Positions 33,994 to 41,423 of a stretch of DNA of 48,832 bases are shown piece by piece. The position numbers were made by a program, and so were the translations under genes. The stretch is from CAZDQL01 sp964507325 (GTDB taxonomy: Bacteria; Planctomycetota; UBA1135; GCA-002686595). How positions within the stretch are numbered: position 1 is the first letter of the stretch; the number at the start of each line of letters is the position of its first letter. The notes under the pieces were generated by a model that made no database searches, was not told where the DNA came from, and saw nothing but the letters and a program-made list of their open reading frames with translations. The DNA lies in NCBI GenBank assembly GCA_964507325.1, contig CAZDQL010000045.1:1-48832 (forward strand). The letters are read 5' to 3'.

Positions 33994-34037
33994 GGGGCAC
34001 CGTGGGGATCCCATGGCGCCCCGGGGGTCGTTTCTTT
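33994..34037 (+). terminator. Probable intrinsic terminator after the giant gene
   Basis: Bases 33994-34006 and 34010-34022 pair over 13 positions with one mismatch. They are followed by GGGGG and a T-rich stretch (34028-34037). It lies 57 bp after the stop codon. Confidence 0.45.
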
Positions 34038-34148
34038 AGCGTCCTAAGGGTGAATTACTGGGGCGGATGGCGTATCGCGTCCGTCCGCTGAATGCGGATC
34101 GGAGCGGCCGCCAGAGTCGGCCGGAGTGCAAGCACTGGAGTTCGAGCG

Positions 34149-36161
34149 ATGATCAAGGGTTCGAAGATTGTGAATAGGGCGAGGTTCCCCCGGGGCCTCT
34201 TCGCGACGTTGGGACTCCCGGCACTGGGGATGGTGGGAGCTCTGACGCTCCCAGTTTCCGCCCAGGAGACCGCCAAGCCCCAGGACTTCGGCTTGCTGAG
34301 GGCGGTCCCCGAGGACTGCTTCCTGATCGCCGCCAGTCACTACAACCCCGAGCGGAAGTTCCTCGACGACTACTGGGCCGAGGTCTGGGTCGCCTTCGAA
34401 GAGAGCGGCGTCATGGACGACGTCTTCGGCCTGGTCATGGACCTGGCGCCCAACGACGAGGCGCGAGCCGAGCTGACCCGCATGCGGGATCGCTTCTGCG
34501 AACTGGTGACCGCCGTCGACTGGGAGGCCTTCGGCTCCGGCGAGGTGGTCTTCGGCGAACGGCTGGGCGCGCCCCAGGAGATGCGCCAGGGGATCATGTT
34601 CGGCGTTCCGGACCTGGTGGTCCTCTTCCAGATGTCGGAGGAGAGCGCGGCCAAGAACTACGAGGGGCTGCACGTGCTCCTCGGCGCGGGCCTGGATGAG
34701 CTCTCGAACCTCGCCGGGGTCGAGATGAAGCTTCAGGATCGTGGCCACGAAGGCACCCGGCAGGCGCTCTTCGACATCGGTGAGCTCGATCCGGACGCCC
34801 CCAAGCTGGCGATCTCCATCGGACTGCAGGGGGATGTCCTCTACCTGACCTTCGGTGGGAAGATCCACGACGAGATTCCCGCGCTGCTCGCGGGCACGAG
34901 TGGGCAACGCTCGGCGGCCGCCAGCCCGCGCGTCGCCGCCGCCCTGGCCACCGTGCCCAAGGCTGGGGACGGGTTCGAGTTGGTCGACTTCGTGCGGCTG
35001 CGCGACTCCCTGGAGCTGCAGTTCGCGGGCTTGATGAAGATGATCGAGCGCGAGGCGGGCCCCCAGCCCGGCGACGCCGAGGGCAACGAGTCGCAGAAGT
35101 GGATCAGCGCCGCGCACGGCCTGATCGATCGCGGTCTCGAGACCCTGGGGATCCTCGACTACTCGGTGACCATCCACACCACCAAGGGGTTCTCGACCCA
35201 CAATGAGTCCTTCACCGCCCTGGTTCCCGGCGCGGAGGAGAACCCCTTCCATCCCGTGATAGCCGGCGGCCGCGACGTGAGCGAGTTCGCCCGCTTCCTG
35301 CCGCAGGAAACCGTCTCCTTCTCGGCGTCGGGGGGTTGCGACATCCTCGCCCTCTACGACTTCCTCGAGGAGACCGTGGCCGGCACCGGTGAGGTAGGCG
35401 AAGAGATCCTGGTCTTCTGGGAGAACTTCCAGGAGGAGCAGCAGTTCGACATCCGCGAGGACTACCTGGGTTGGATCGGCGCTGGCAGCGTCAGTGCCTC
35501 CTTCCAGCTCGACGGCCAAGAGGCCTGGGTCCTCAGGATGGAGGTCACCGACGACGAGCGGGCCGCTGCCAAGCTCAGCGCCGGCCTCGAGTTCATGACC
35601 GAGAAGATGGCCGGCCTGGCAGAGCTGAACCCCATGCTCGGCATGCTGACGCCGCGGATCAGCGACACCACCCACGAGGAGCTGAAGGGCTTCCACGACA
35701 TCAGCATCGCGATGATGCCGACCCCGGCGGTCTGTGGCGTGAAGGAGGGCTGGATGGTGTTCGGCACCTCGGCGGACGCCGCCGTGCTCACCCAGGCGAC
35801 CGGCGCCGGAGAGCACCCCAACGTGATGCAGAACGAGGCGCTGGTGGCCCAGGCCCTGTTGCCGCAAGGTCCGGCGCGCTCGGTCACCTTCACCGACCAC
35901 GAGAAGGATGCGGAGACGATCGCGGGCGCTCTGTCGGCGATCTCGATGATGGGCGGTATGTTCGGTGCGGCCATCCCCGACGAAGAGGCGCGCGAGATCG
36001 TGGCCCGCTTGGCCGGCATCGTCGGCAAGCTGGCTCCGGTGGCGGGCGCCATCGACTTCTACGACGCCTCCGCCTCCTACACGACCTTCGACGGCCAGGC
36101 CTGGCGCGTCCGTTCGGTCACCCACTACGTGCCGCCCACCAAGGCGGAGGAAGGCCAGTAG
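34149..36161 (+). CDS. Secreted DUF3352-like protein
   Basis: This 670-residue protein has an N-terminal signal (Arg-rich, then LFATLGLPALGMVGALTLPVSAQ, cleavage near 38). The mature part alternates strands and helices with recurrent motifs such as LRAVPEDCFLIAASHYNP, FELVDFVRLRDSLELQF, RFLPQETVSFSASGGCDI and FFHDISIAM-like segments. This style fits the DUF3352 family of large exported proteins of unknown function, though this assignment is by general resemblance. The ATG at 34149 is chosen over an upstream in-frame ATG at 34092 because a GGAG Shine-Dalgarno precedes it and the signal peptide then sits at the N-terminus. The radical SAM gene starts only 5 bp after its stop codon. Confidence 0.65.
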   Translation: MIKGSKIVNRARFPRGLFATLGLPALGMVGALTLPVSAQETAKPQDFGLLRAVPEDCFLIAASHYNPERKFLDDYWAEVWVAFEESGVMDDVFGLVMDLAPNDEARAELTRMRDRFCELVTAVDWEAFGSGEVVFGERLGAPQEMRQGIMFGVPDLVVLFQMSEESAAKNYEGLHVLLGAGLDELSNLAGVEMKLQDRGHEGTRQALFDIGELDPDAPKLAISIGLQGDVLYLTFGGKIHDEIPALLAGTSGQRSAAASPRVAAALATVPKAGDGFELVDFVRLRDSLELQFAGLMKMIEREAGPQPGDAEGNESQKWISAAHGLIDRGLETLGILDYSVTIHTTKGFSTHNESFTALVPGAEENPFHPVIAGGRDVSEFARFLPQETVSFSASGGCDILALYDFLEETVAGTGEVGEEILVFWENFQEEQQFDIREDYLGWIGAGSVSASFQLDGQEAWVLRMEVTDDERAAAKLSAGLEFMTEKMAGLAELNPMLGMLTPRISDTTHEELKGFHDISIAMMPTPAVCGVKEGWMVFGTSADAAVLTQATGAGEHPNVMQNEALVAQALLPQGPARSVTFTDHEKDAETIAGALSAISMMGGMFGAAIPDEEAREIVARLAGIVGKLAPVAGAIDFYDASASYTTFDGQAWRVRSVTHYVPPTKAEEGQ

Positions 36162-36166
36162 GGGCG

Positions 36167-37114
36167 ATGCAGGAGAAGCGCCGGTCGGTGGATCCCCCCC
36201 GGGGGAGGACGCTGACCGGCGTTCACTTCCTCCTGACCTACTCCTGCCCTTTCGAGTGCGACCACTGCTTCCTGCACTGCGGCCCCCGGGCCAGGGGGAC
36301 CTTCACCGTCGCGGACCTGCGGCGGGCGATGACCCAGATCGGGGAGACTCCGGGCATCACCTCCGTCTACTTCGAGGGGGGTGAGCCCTTCCTCTTCCAC
36401 CCACTCCTGGTCGCCGGCGTGAGCCTGGCGCGCGAGCGGGGACTGACGGTGGGGATCGTCACCAACTGCTACTGGGCGATGGGCGAGGAGGACGCGCGCC
36501 TGTGGCTCGAGCCGTTGGGAGAGCTCGGGATCGCCGACCTCTCAGTCAGCGACGACGAGTTCCACGGCGACGGGCCGGCGGGCGAGCGCCCCGCCCACGC
36601 CCGCGCCGCGGCCGACTCCCTGGGGATCCCCTGCGGCTCGATCTGCATCGAGCCACCGCGGCCGGCGCCCGCCGGCGCGCCCAAGGGGGAGCCGGTCGTG
36701 GGGGGAGGGGTCCAGCTCAGGGGCCGCGCCGCCGAGGAGCTCGTCGGCGACCTGCCCCGCTACCCCGCCGCCCGCTTCGACGAGTGCCCGCACGAGGAGC
36801 TCGTCGCCCCCCGGCGCATCCACCTCGATCCCTTCGGCCACGTGCACCTCTGCCAGGGGATCGTGATCGGCAACGTCTGGGAGACTCCTCTGGCGGAGCT
36901 CGACGCCGACTACCGGGTGGAGTCGCACCCGATCGCGGGGCCGCTCTCGCAGGGCGGTCCCGCCGAGCTGGCGCGCGTCCACGGCGTGCCCCTCGACGAG
37001 GAGGGCTACGTCGACGCCTGCCACCTGTGCTACTCGGTGCGCAAGGCCTTGCGCACCGAGTTCCCCGACGCCCTCGCTCCGCCCCAGGTCTACGGGATCG
37101 AATCGGACGCTTGA
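36167..37114 (+). CDS. Radical SAM enzyme
   Basis: This is a 315-residue protein. Cys27, Cys31 and Cys34 in CPFECDHC form the CX3CX2C motif that holds the [4Fe-4S] cluster binding S-adenosylmethionine; GGEP after it is the usual SAM-contact motif. Later Cys residues (CPHEELVAPRR, HLCQGIVIGN and CHLCYSVRKAL) could hold an auxiliary cluster, as in SPASM-type enzymes. The ATG is 5 bp after the secreted protein gene, so both are in one transcript. Members of this superfamily modify peptides, proteins or cofactors. The substrate is unknown, but a link with the exported neighbour is possible. No RiPP precursor was seen. Confidence 0.85.
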   Translation: MQEKRRSVDPPRGRTLTGVHFLLTYSCPFECDHCFLHCGPRARGTFTVADLRRAMTQIGETPGITSVYFEGGEPFLFHPLLVAGVSLARERGLTVGIVTNCYWAMGEEDARLWLEPLGELGIADLSVSDDEFHGDGPAGERPAHARAAADSLGIPCGSICIEPPRPAPAGAPKGEPVVGGGVQLRGRAAEELVGDLPRYPAARFDECPHEELVAPRRIHLDPFGHVHLCQGIVIGNVWETPLAELDADYRVESHPIAGPLSQGGPAELARVHGVPLDEEGYVDACHLCYSVRKALRTEFPDALAPPQVYGIESDA

Positions 37115-37132
37115 GGGGCGGTCGCTTCCGCC

Positions 37133-39499
37133 TCAGTCCTCGAAGCGCCGGTCCCAGGGGTTGTTCCGCCGCGGGGTGAACCAGGCCTCGCCCTCGGCGG
37201 GCGGGGTCGTGCCGGTGTCGCCCGTGTAGCCCAGGGCCGCCATCTGGGCCAGGATCTCCGCATCCTGCCGCCCCTCTCCCAGGGAGAGCTTCGAATCGGA
37301 GGCGTCCGCGAGCCACTCGATCAGGACCTGGCGCAGCTCCTTGGCCAGCTCGGGGCGCTCGTCCACCAGGTCCCGCTCGCAAGTGGGATCCTCGGGCAGG
37401 TAGTAGAGCTCGACCTGGTGCTCGTCGCGCACGGGGGGTTCCAGACGACGGCGCAGGTTGAGGGCCAGGAACCACCCACCCCGACCCACGCTGGCCGAGT
37501 GACCGTGGGAGGAGATCGCGAAGCGCGGCGGAGCCTCGCGCTCGGGGTCCTCGACCCAGAGCAGGAGGTTGCGCCCCGGGAAGTCCACCATCGGCAAGCC
37601 CGCCAGGTCGAGCAGGGTGCGACCCAGGTCGAGCTGGTCGACGGGGGCTGCGATGCGAGCACCCTGCGGGCAACCGGGTCCCCGCAGGATCAGGGGCACC
37701 GCCAGGGTCTCCGGGTAGAGCCCTTGGTGGAGCCAGTACACGCCGTGGCTGCCGAAGTGCTCCCCGTGATCGCCGGTGACCGCGATCAGGCCCTTCGCCA
37801 GCCTGGGGTTCTCGAAGAAGCTCGCCAGCTGCTCGTCGAGGTAGGTGATCTCGCCGCGGTACTGGGCGACCACGTAGGACAGGTCACGGATGCGCCTGTC
37901 CCAGATCGCTCGCTTCTCCTTCGGGAGCGCAGGGAGGGAGGGGTCGTAGGGGTCCTGCTCGCGATCGTAGTACAGGTAGCGGTGACTCTGCGGCGGGTCG
38001 TAGGGCGTGTGCGCGTCGAAGACGTGCAGCCAGATGAAGAGCGGCCGGCCTCGCGCCTCCTCCACCCACCCCTCCAAACGCGCGATCGCGACGGAGGAGT
38101 CGATCTGGTCCTCGCCGACGGGGGCGAAGGCGCGATCGAAGCCCTGACCCAGACCGCTCCATTCGTGCCCCAGGTGACGCGCGCTCAAGGCGCAGAGGGT
38201 GTAGAACCCCGCCGCCTGGAAGCGCTCCGCCAGGGTCGTCGCCTCTCCGGAGAGGGCGGCGTTGTTGTGCAGGATCCCCGTATCCCTCACCGGAATGCCC
38301 GTCATCAGGGAGGCGTGGGATGGATTGGTGATGTTGGTGGGGGCGAAGCAGTCCTCGAAGATCACCCCCTCGGCCGCTAGGCGGGCCAGGAAGGGGGTGC
38401 GCACGCCCCCGGCGCCTCCCTCGAGGTGATCGGCGCGGTGGGTGTCGGAGGTCACCAGCACCACCGTGGGGGGGGTGCTCAGGCGTCGCACGAGGTGCGG
38501 CGATGCCAGGGCGCAGACAGCCTCCTCAGCGCCGATCTTCTCCAGCTCGAAGCGCACGTTGAGCTCCTCGCCGCCGACGTGGTTCAAGGGGATGCCGACC
38601 GTGCGCCAGCGCGGTTCAGCCTCGTCGCTGTGCAAGCGGATCGTCCTCGAGGTCGGCTCGCCCGCTCCACCGCTGACCATGACCTTCAAGCGCAGGGTCT
38701 CGCCGGGGCGTTGCACCGAGCGGGGATACGCATAGGCGAACTCCAAGCGCGCCTGCGGTGGGCCGATCACGCGTGCCTCGAGCGGATCGAAACTGGACAG
38801 CCCCACTCCGGAGCGGGTCTCCTCTCCCAACTGGATCGGCCGCGGACCCTCAGTCGCCGTGGGCAGGGTAGCGGCTCGGGGGACCCGCACCAGATCCACG
38901 CCCAGGACGATCGGTGCGCGCAGGACTCGTCGGAAGGTCAGGACGACGTGGGTCGCCCCCTTCTCGGCGGCCAACAACCCGGGTAGATCCAGGACCACCG
39001 CGCCCACATCACCCTCTCCTACGAAGCGCGTCGTGGTGGATCTGGCCAGGAGCTCCCCCTTCGCCACCGCCTTGGCGATCACGTCCACCTTGCCCTGGAG
39101 GGCCAGACGCAGGACCACCCGGTTGAAGCTCTCCGGCTGGAAGGGCCCGCGGATGGTGAGCCTCGCTTCGGGATCGAGCTCGACCTCGACACCCGCGGCG
39201 GGCCCCTTCTTGGCTCTCTGGTCCTGGGTGCGATAGCGGGCGCACCCCTCCGGCGTGAACCTCCAGCGGGCGGGGATCGACTCGCCCACCTCGAAGCTGG
39301 CCGCGGTCACCACCGGGGGGACGCTGTAGTCGGGCCGGGTGCTGCGCAGGTCGAGCCGCACCAGTGCCCCCGGGAGTCGGCCCGCATCCCCGGCCCAGAC
39401 CTCATCCAAGGTCGGGCTACACCCCGAGCCCAGGCTGGTCAGGAGCAGAGCAACGAGGGCGGGGCGAGGAGAGATGGAGGCGGAGCGCCGAGACCACAT
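37133..39499 (-). CDS. Sulfatase-superfamily lipoprotein with Thr in place of the formylglycine residue
   Basis: This 788-residue protein has a lipoprotein-type N-terminus (cysteine at 27). A ~310-residue beta-rich region precedes the catalytic domain. The domain starts VVLVTSDTHRADHL. TNPSHASLMTG matches the family's CxPSR-type motif but has Thr391 at the nucleophile position, as in the phosphotransferase-type members and unlike true sulfatases with Cys or Ser. WLHVFDAHTPYDPP and VTGDHGEHFGSHGVYW hold the other metal ligands. It could be a phosphodiesterase or phosphoethanolamine-transferase-like enzyme acting on surface glycans or lipids. It is convergent with the radical SAM gene. Confidence 0.86.
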   Translation of the reverse strand: MWSRRSASISPRPALVALLLTSLGSGCSPTLDEVWAGDAGRLPGALVRLDLRSTRPDYSVPPVVTAASFEVGESIPARWRFTPEGCARYRTQDQRAKKGPAAGVEVELDPEARLTIRGPFQPESFNRVVLRLALQGKVDVIAKAVAKGELLARSTTTRFVGEGDVGAVVLDLPGLLAAEKGATHVVLTFRRVLRAPIVLGVDLVRVPRAATLPTATEGPRPIQLGEETRSGVGLSSFDPLEARVIGPPQARLEFAYAYPRSVQRPGETLRLKVMVSGGAGEPTSRTIRLHSDEAEPRWRTVGIPLNHVGGEELNVRFELEKIGAEEAVCALASPHLVRRLSTPPTVVLVTSDTHRADHLEGGAGGVRTPFLARLAAEGVIFEDCFAPTNITNPSHASLMTGIPVRDTGILHNNAALSGEATTLAERFQAAGFYTLCALSARHLGHEWSGLGQGFDRAFAPVGEDQIDSSVAIARLEGWVEEARGRPLFIWLHVFDAHTPYDPPQSHRYLYYDREQDPYDPSLPALPKEKRAIWDRRIRDLSYVVAQYRGEITYLDEQLASFFENPRLAKGLIAVTGDHGEHFGSHGVYWLHQGLYPETLAVPLILRGPGCPQGARIAAPVDQLDLGRTLLDLAGLPMVDFPGRNLLLWVEDPEREAPPRFAISSHGHSASVGRGGWFLALNLRRRLEPPVRDEHQVELYYLPEDPTCERDLVDERPELAKELRQVLIEWLADASDSKLSLGEGRQDAEILAQMAALGYTGDTGTTPPAEGEAWFTPRRNNPWDRRFED

Positions 39500-39652
39500 T
39501 GGAGCACCGAACGGTACCCCGGGGGGTGGGATCGTGCCACCTGGGGGCCCGAAGTGGGATCCTCACCGCGGGGGGTGGGCGGTGGTCCCGAGAGGAGGGC
39601 GATGGACCCCCGGGGAAGGCCGAAAATTCTTCCATGGGCGGGGGGAGTCGCT

Positions 39653-39681
39653 CTGGCACCCTCCTCGCGAATGCGTACGCT
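39653..39681 (+). promoter_or_regulatory. Promoter of the arsC-acr3 gene: CTGGCA-17-TACGCT
   Basis: CTGGCA (39653-39658), a 17-bp spacer and TACGCT (39676-39681) match a housekeeping promoter, and the ATG at 39689 starts 7 nt after the -10 box. No ArsR-type operator (long inverted repeat) is obvious here. Confidence 0.5.
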
Positions 39682-39688
39682 GCGCCGC

Positions 39689-41206
39689 ATGCCGCCGCCC
39701 GCATACCGGACCGAAGAGGGGCCCCCACAAGGGCCGGGGAAGCTGCGCGTCCTCTTTCTCTGCACGGGGAATGCGGCGCGAAGCCAGATGGCCGAGGGGT
39801 GGGCCCGCGAGCTCGGCTGCGACCGCTTGGAGGCGCAGTCGGCGGGGACCTCCCCCCACGGCCTCGACCCGCGGGCGGTCCAGGTGATGGCGCAGGCGGG
39901 GGTCGACATCTCCGGTCACCGCTCCAAGTCGGTCGAGGAGCTGCTCGACCACCCCTTCGACCTGGTCGTGACCGTCTGCGACGCCGCGCGGGAGGCCTGC
40001 CCCACCTTCCCCGGCGGGGTGCGCCACCTGCACGTCGGCTTCGACGACCCGCCGCGCCTCGCGGCGGAAGCGGCGACCGAAGAGGAGGCGCTCGCCGCCT
40101 ACGCGCGGGTGCGCGACCAGATCCGCGAGTTCGTCCAGGGGTTGGCGAGCGAAGGCTCCGAGGAGCGGCGGCTGGGCTGGCTCGACCGCTTCCTGACCCT
40201 GTGGATCTTCCTGGCGATGGGCCTCGGGGTCCTGATCGGCCGCGCCTTCGAAGGCGCCGACGCCTTCCTGGACCGCTTCTCCGTGGGGACCACCAACGTT
40301 CCGATCGCGGTGGGGCTGATCTTGATGATGTACCCGCCGCTGGCGAAGGTGCGCTACGAGAAGCTGCACGAGGTCTTCCGCGACTGGAGGATCCTCGGCA
40401 TCTCCCTGCTGCAGAACTGGGTCGTGGGACCGGTGCTGATGTTCGCTCTGGCGGTCGTCTTCCTCGGGGACCTGCCGCAGTACATGATCGGGGTGATCCT
40501 GGTCGGCCTGGCGCGCTGCATCGCCATGGTGCTGGTGTGGAACGACCTGGCGCGCGGCAGCAACGACTACGGCGCCGGGCTGGTGGCGTTCAACAGCGTC
40601 TTCCAGATCCTCTTCTTCGGCGCCTACGCCTGGCTCTTCATCACCGTGCTGCCGCCCTTCCTGGGACTCGAGGGCGCGCTGGTGGACGTGAACATGGGGG
40701 AGATCTTCACCAGCGTGATGATCTACCTGGGCATCCCCTTCTTCGGCGGCCTCGTCACGCGCCTGGTGCTACGCGGGCTCAAGGGGGACGAGTGGTACAC
40801 GCAGCGCTTCCTGCCGCGCATCGCCCCCCTGACCCTGGCGGCGCTGCTCTTCACGATCGTGGTGATGTTCAGCCTGAAGGGGGACCAGATCGTGGAGCTG
40901 CCCTTCGACATCCTGCGCATCGCGCTGCCCTTGACCTGCTACTTCCTGATCATGTTCTTCCTCTCCTTCTGGATCGCCAGGAAGGCGGGGGCGGACTACG
41001 AGCGCACCGCGACCCTGGCCTTCACCGCGGCGGGCAACAACTTCGAGCTGGCGATCGCAGTGGCGATCTCGGTCTTCGGGATCGCCTCGCCGGTCGCCTT
41101 CGCCACGGTGGTCGGTCCCCTGGTGGAGGTGCCGGTGCTGATCGGGTTGGTGAACGTCTCCCTGTGGATGGGGCGCAGGTACTTCCCGCGGCTGGGGGCT
41201 GCCTGA
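39689..41206 (+). CDS. arsC-acr3: Arsenate reductase fused to Acr3 arsenite efflux pump
   Basis: This is a 505-residue fusion. Residues ~19-155 form a low-molecular-weight-phosphatase-fold arsenate reductase: Cys25-X5-Arg31-Ser32 (CTGNAARS), with Cys97 and Cys104 seven residues apart as in thioredoxin-coupled ArsC. Residues ~165-505 form a ten-helix Acr3 arsenite transporter, with the conserved Cys in LARCIAMVLVWNDLA and the helix-10-like EVPVLIGLVNVSLW. The protein would reduce arsenate and hand arsenite directly to the pump in the inner membrane. The known Mycobacterium fusion has the opposite order (pump first). The ATG at 39689 fits the promoter; an ATG at 39671 would overlap it. Confidence 0.93.
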   Translation: MPPPAYRTEEGPPQGPGKLRVLFLCTGNAARSQMAEGWARELGCDRLEAQSAGTSPHGLDPRAVQVMAQAGVDISGHRSKSVEELLDHPFDLVVTVCDAAREACPTFPGGVRHLHVGFDDPPRLAAEAATEEEALAAYARVRDQIREFVQGLASEGSEERRLGWLDRFLTLWIFLAMGLGVLIGRAFEGADAFLDRFSVGTTNVPIAVGLILMMYPPLAKVRYEKLHEVFRDWRILGISLLQNWVVGPVLMFALAVVFLGDLPQYMIGVILVGLARCIAMVLVWNDLARGSNDYGAGLVAFNSVFQILFFGAYAWLFITVLPPFLGLEGALVDVNMGEIFTSVMIYLGIPFFGGLVTRLVLRGLKGDEWYTQRFLPRIAPLTLAALLFTIVVMFSLKGDQIVELPFDILRIALPLTCYFLIMFFLSFWIARKAGADYERTATLAFTAAGNNFELAIAVAISVFGIASPVAFATVVGPLVEVPVLIGLVNVSLWMGRRYFPRLGAA

Positions 41207-41411
41207 AGCCCCCGCTAGCGAGTCGTTACAGCTCAGTCTGCCCGGCTGCGTCGCTCCAGTCCTGGACCCTCTCGGCTGCGGGGGCGCTCTTCGCCACCGG
41301 TGGTTGCCAAGCCAGCCGGGCCGTGGGAGGGTGGGGGCGGGAATGCGGTCGTGCTGTCCCGCTTCGTCGTGAACGGGGCCCGTACTGACGCCTGTGATCC
41401 CCTCATCCCTC

Positions 41412-41417
41412 TAGGTG
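41412..41417 (+). promoter_or_regulatory. Possible -10 element of the protease gene
   Basis: TAGGTG ends 6 nt before the ATG at 41424. It is weaker than the other cases (no T at position 6), so it is tentative. The 205 bp before it (41207-41411) hold no gene that I can see. Confidence 0.25.
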
Positions 41418-41423
41418 CGCACC

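Noticed and set aside
39540..39620. G-rich stretch as a regulatory G-quadruplex
   Set aside because: G-runs are frequent at this base composition, and no feature ties this one to a function.
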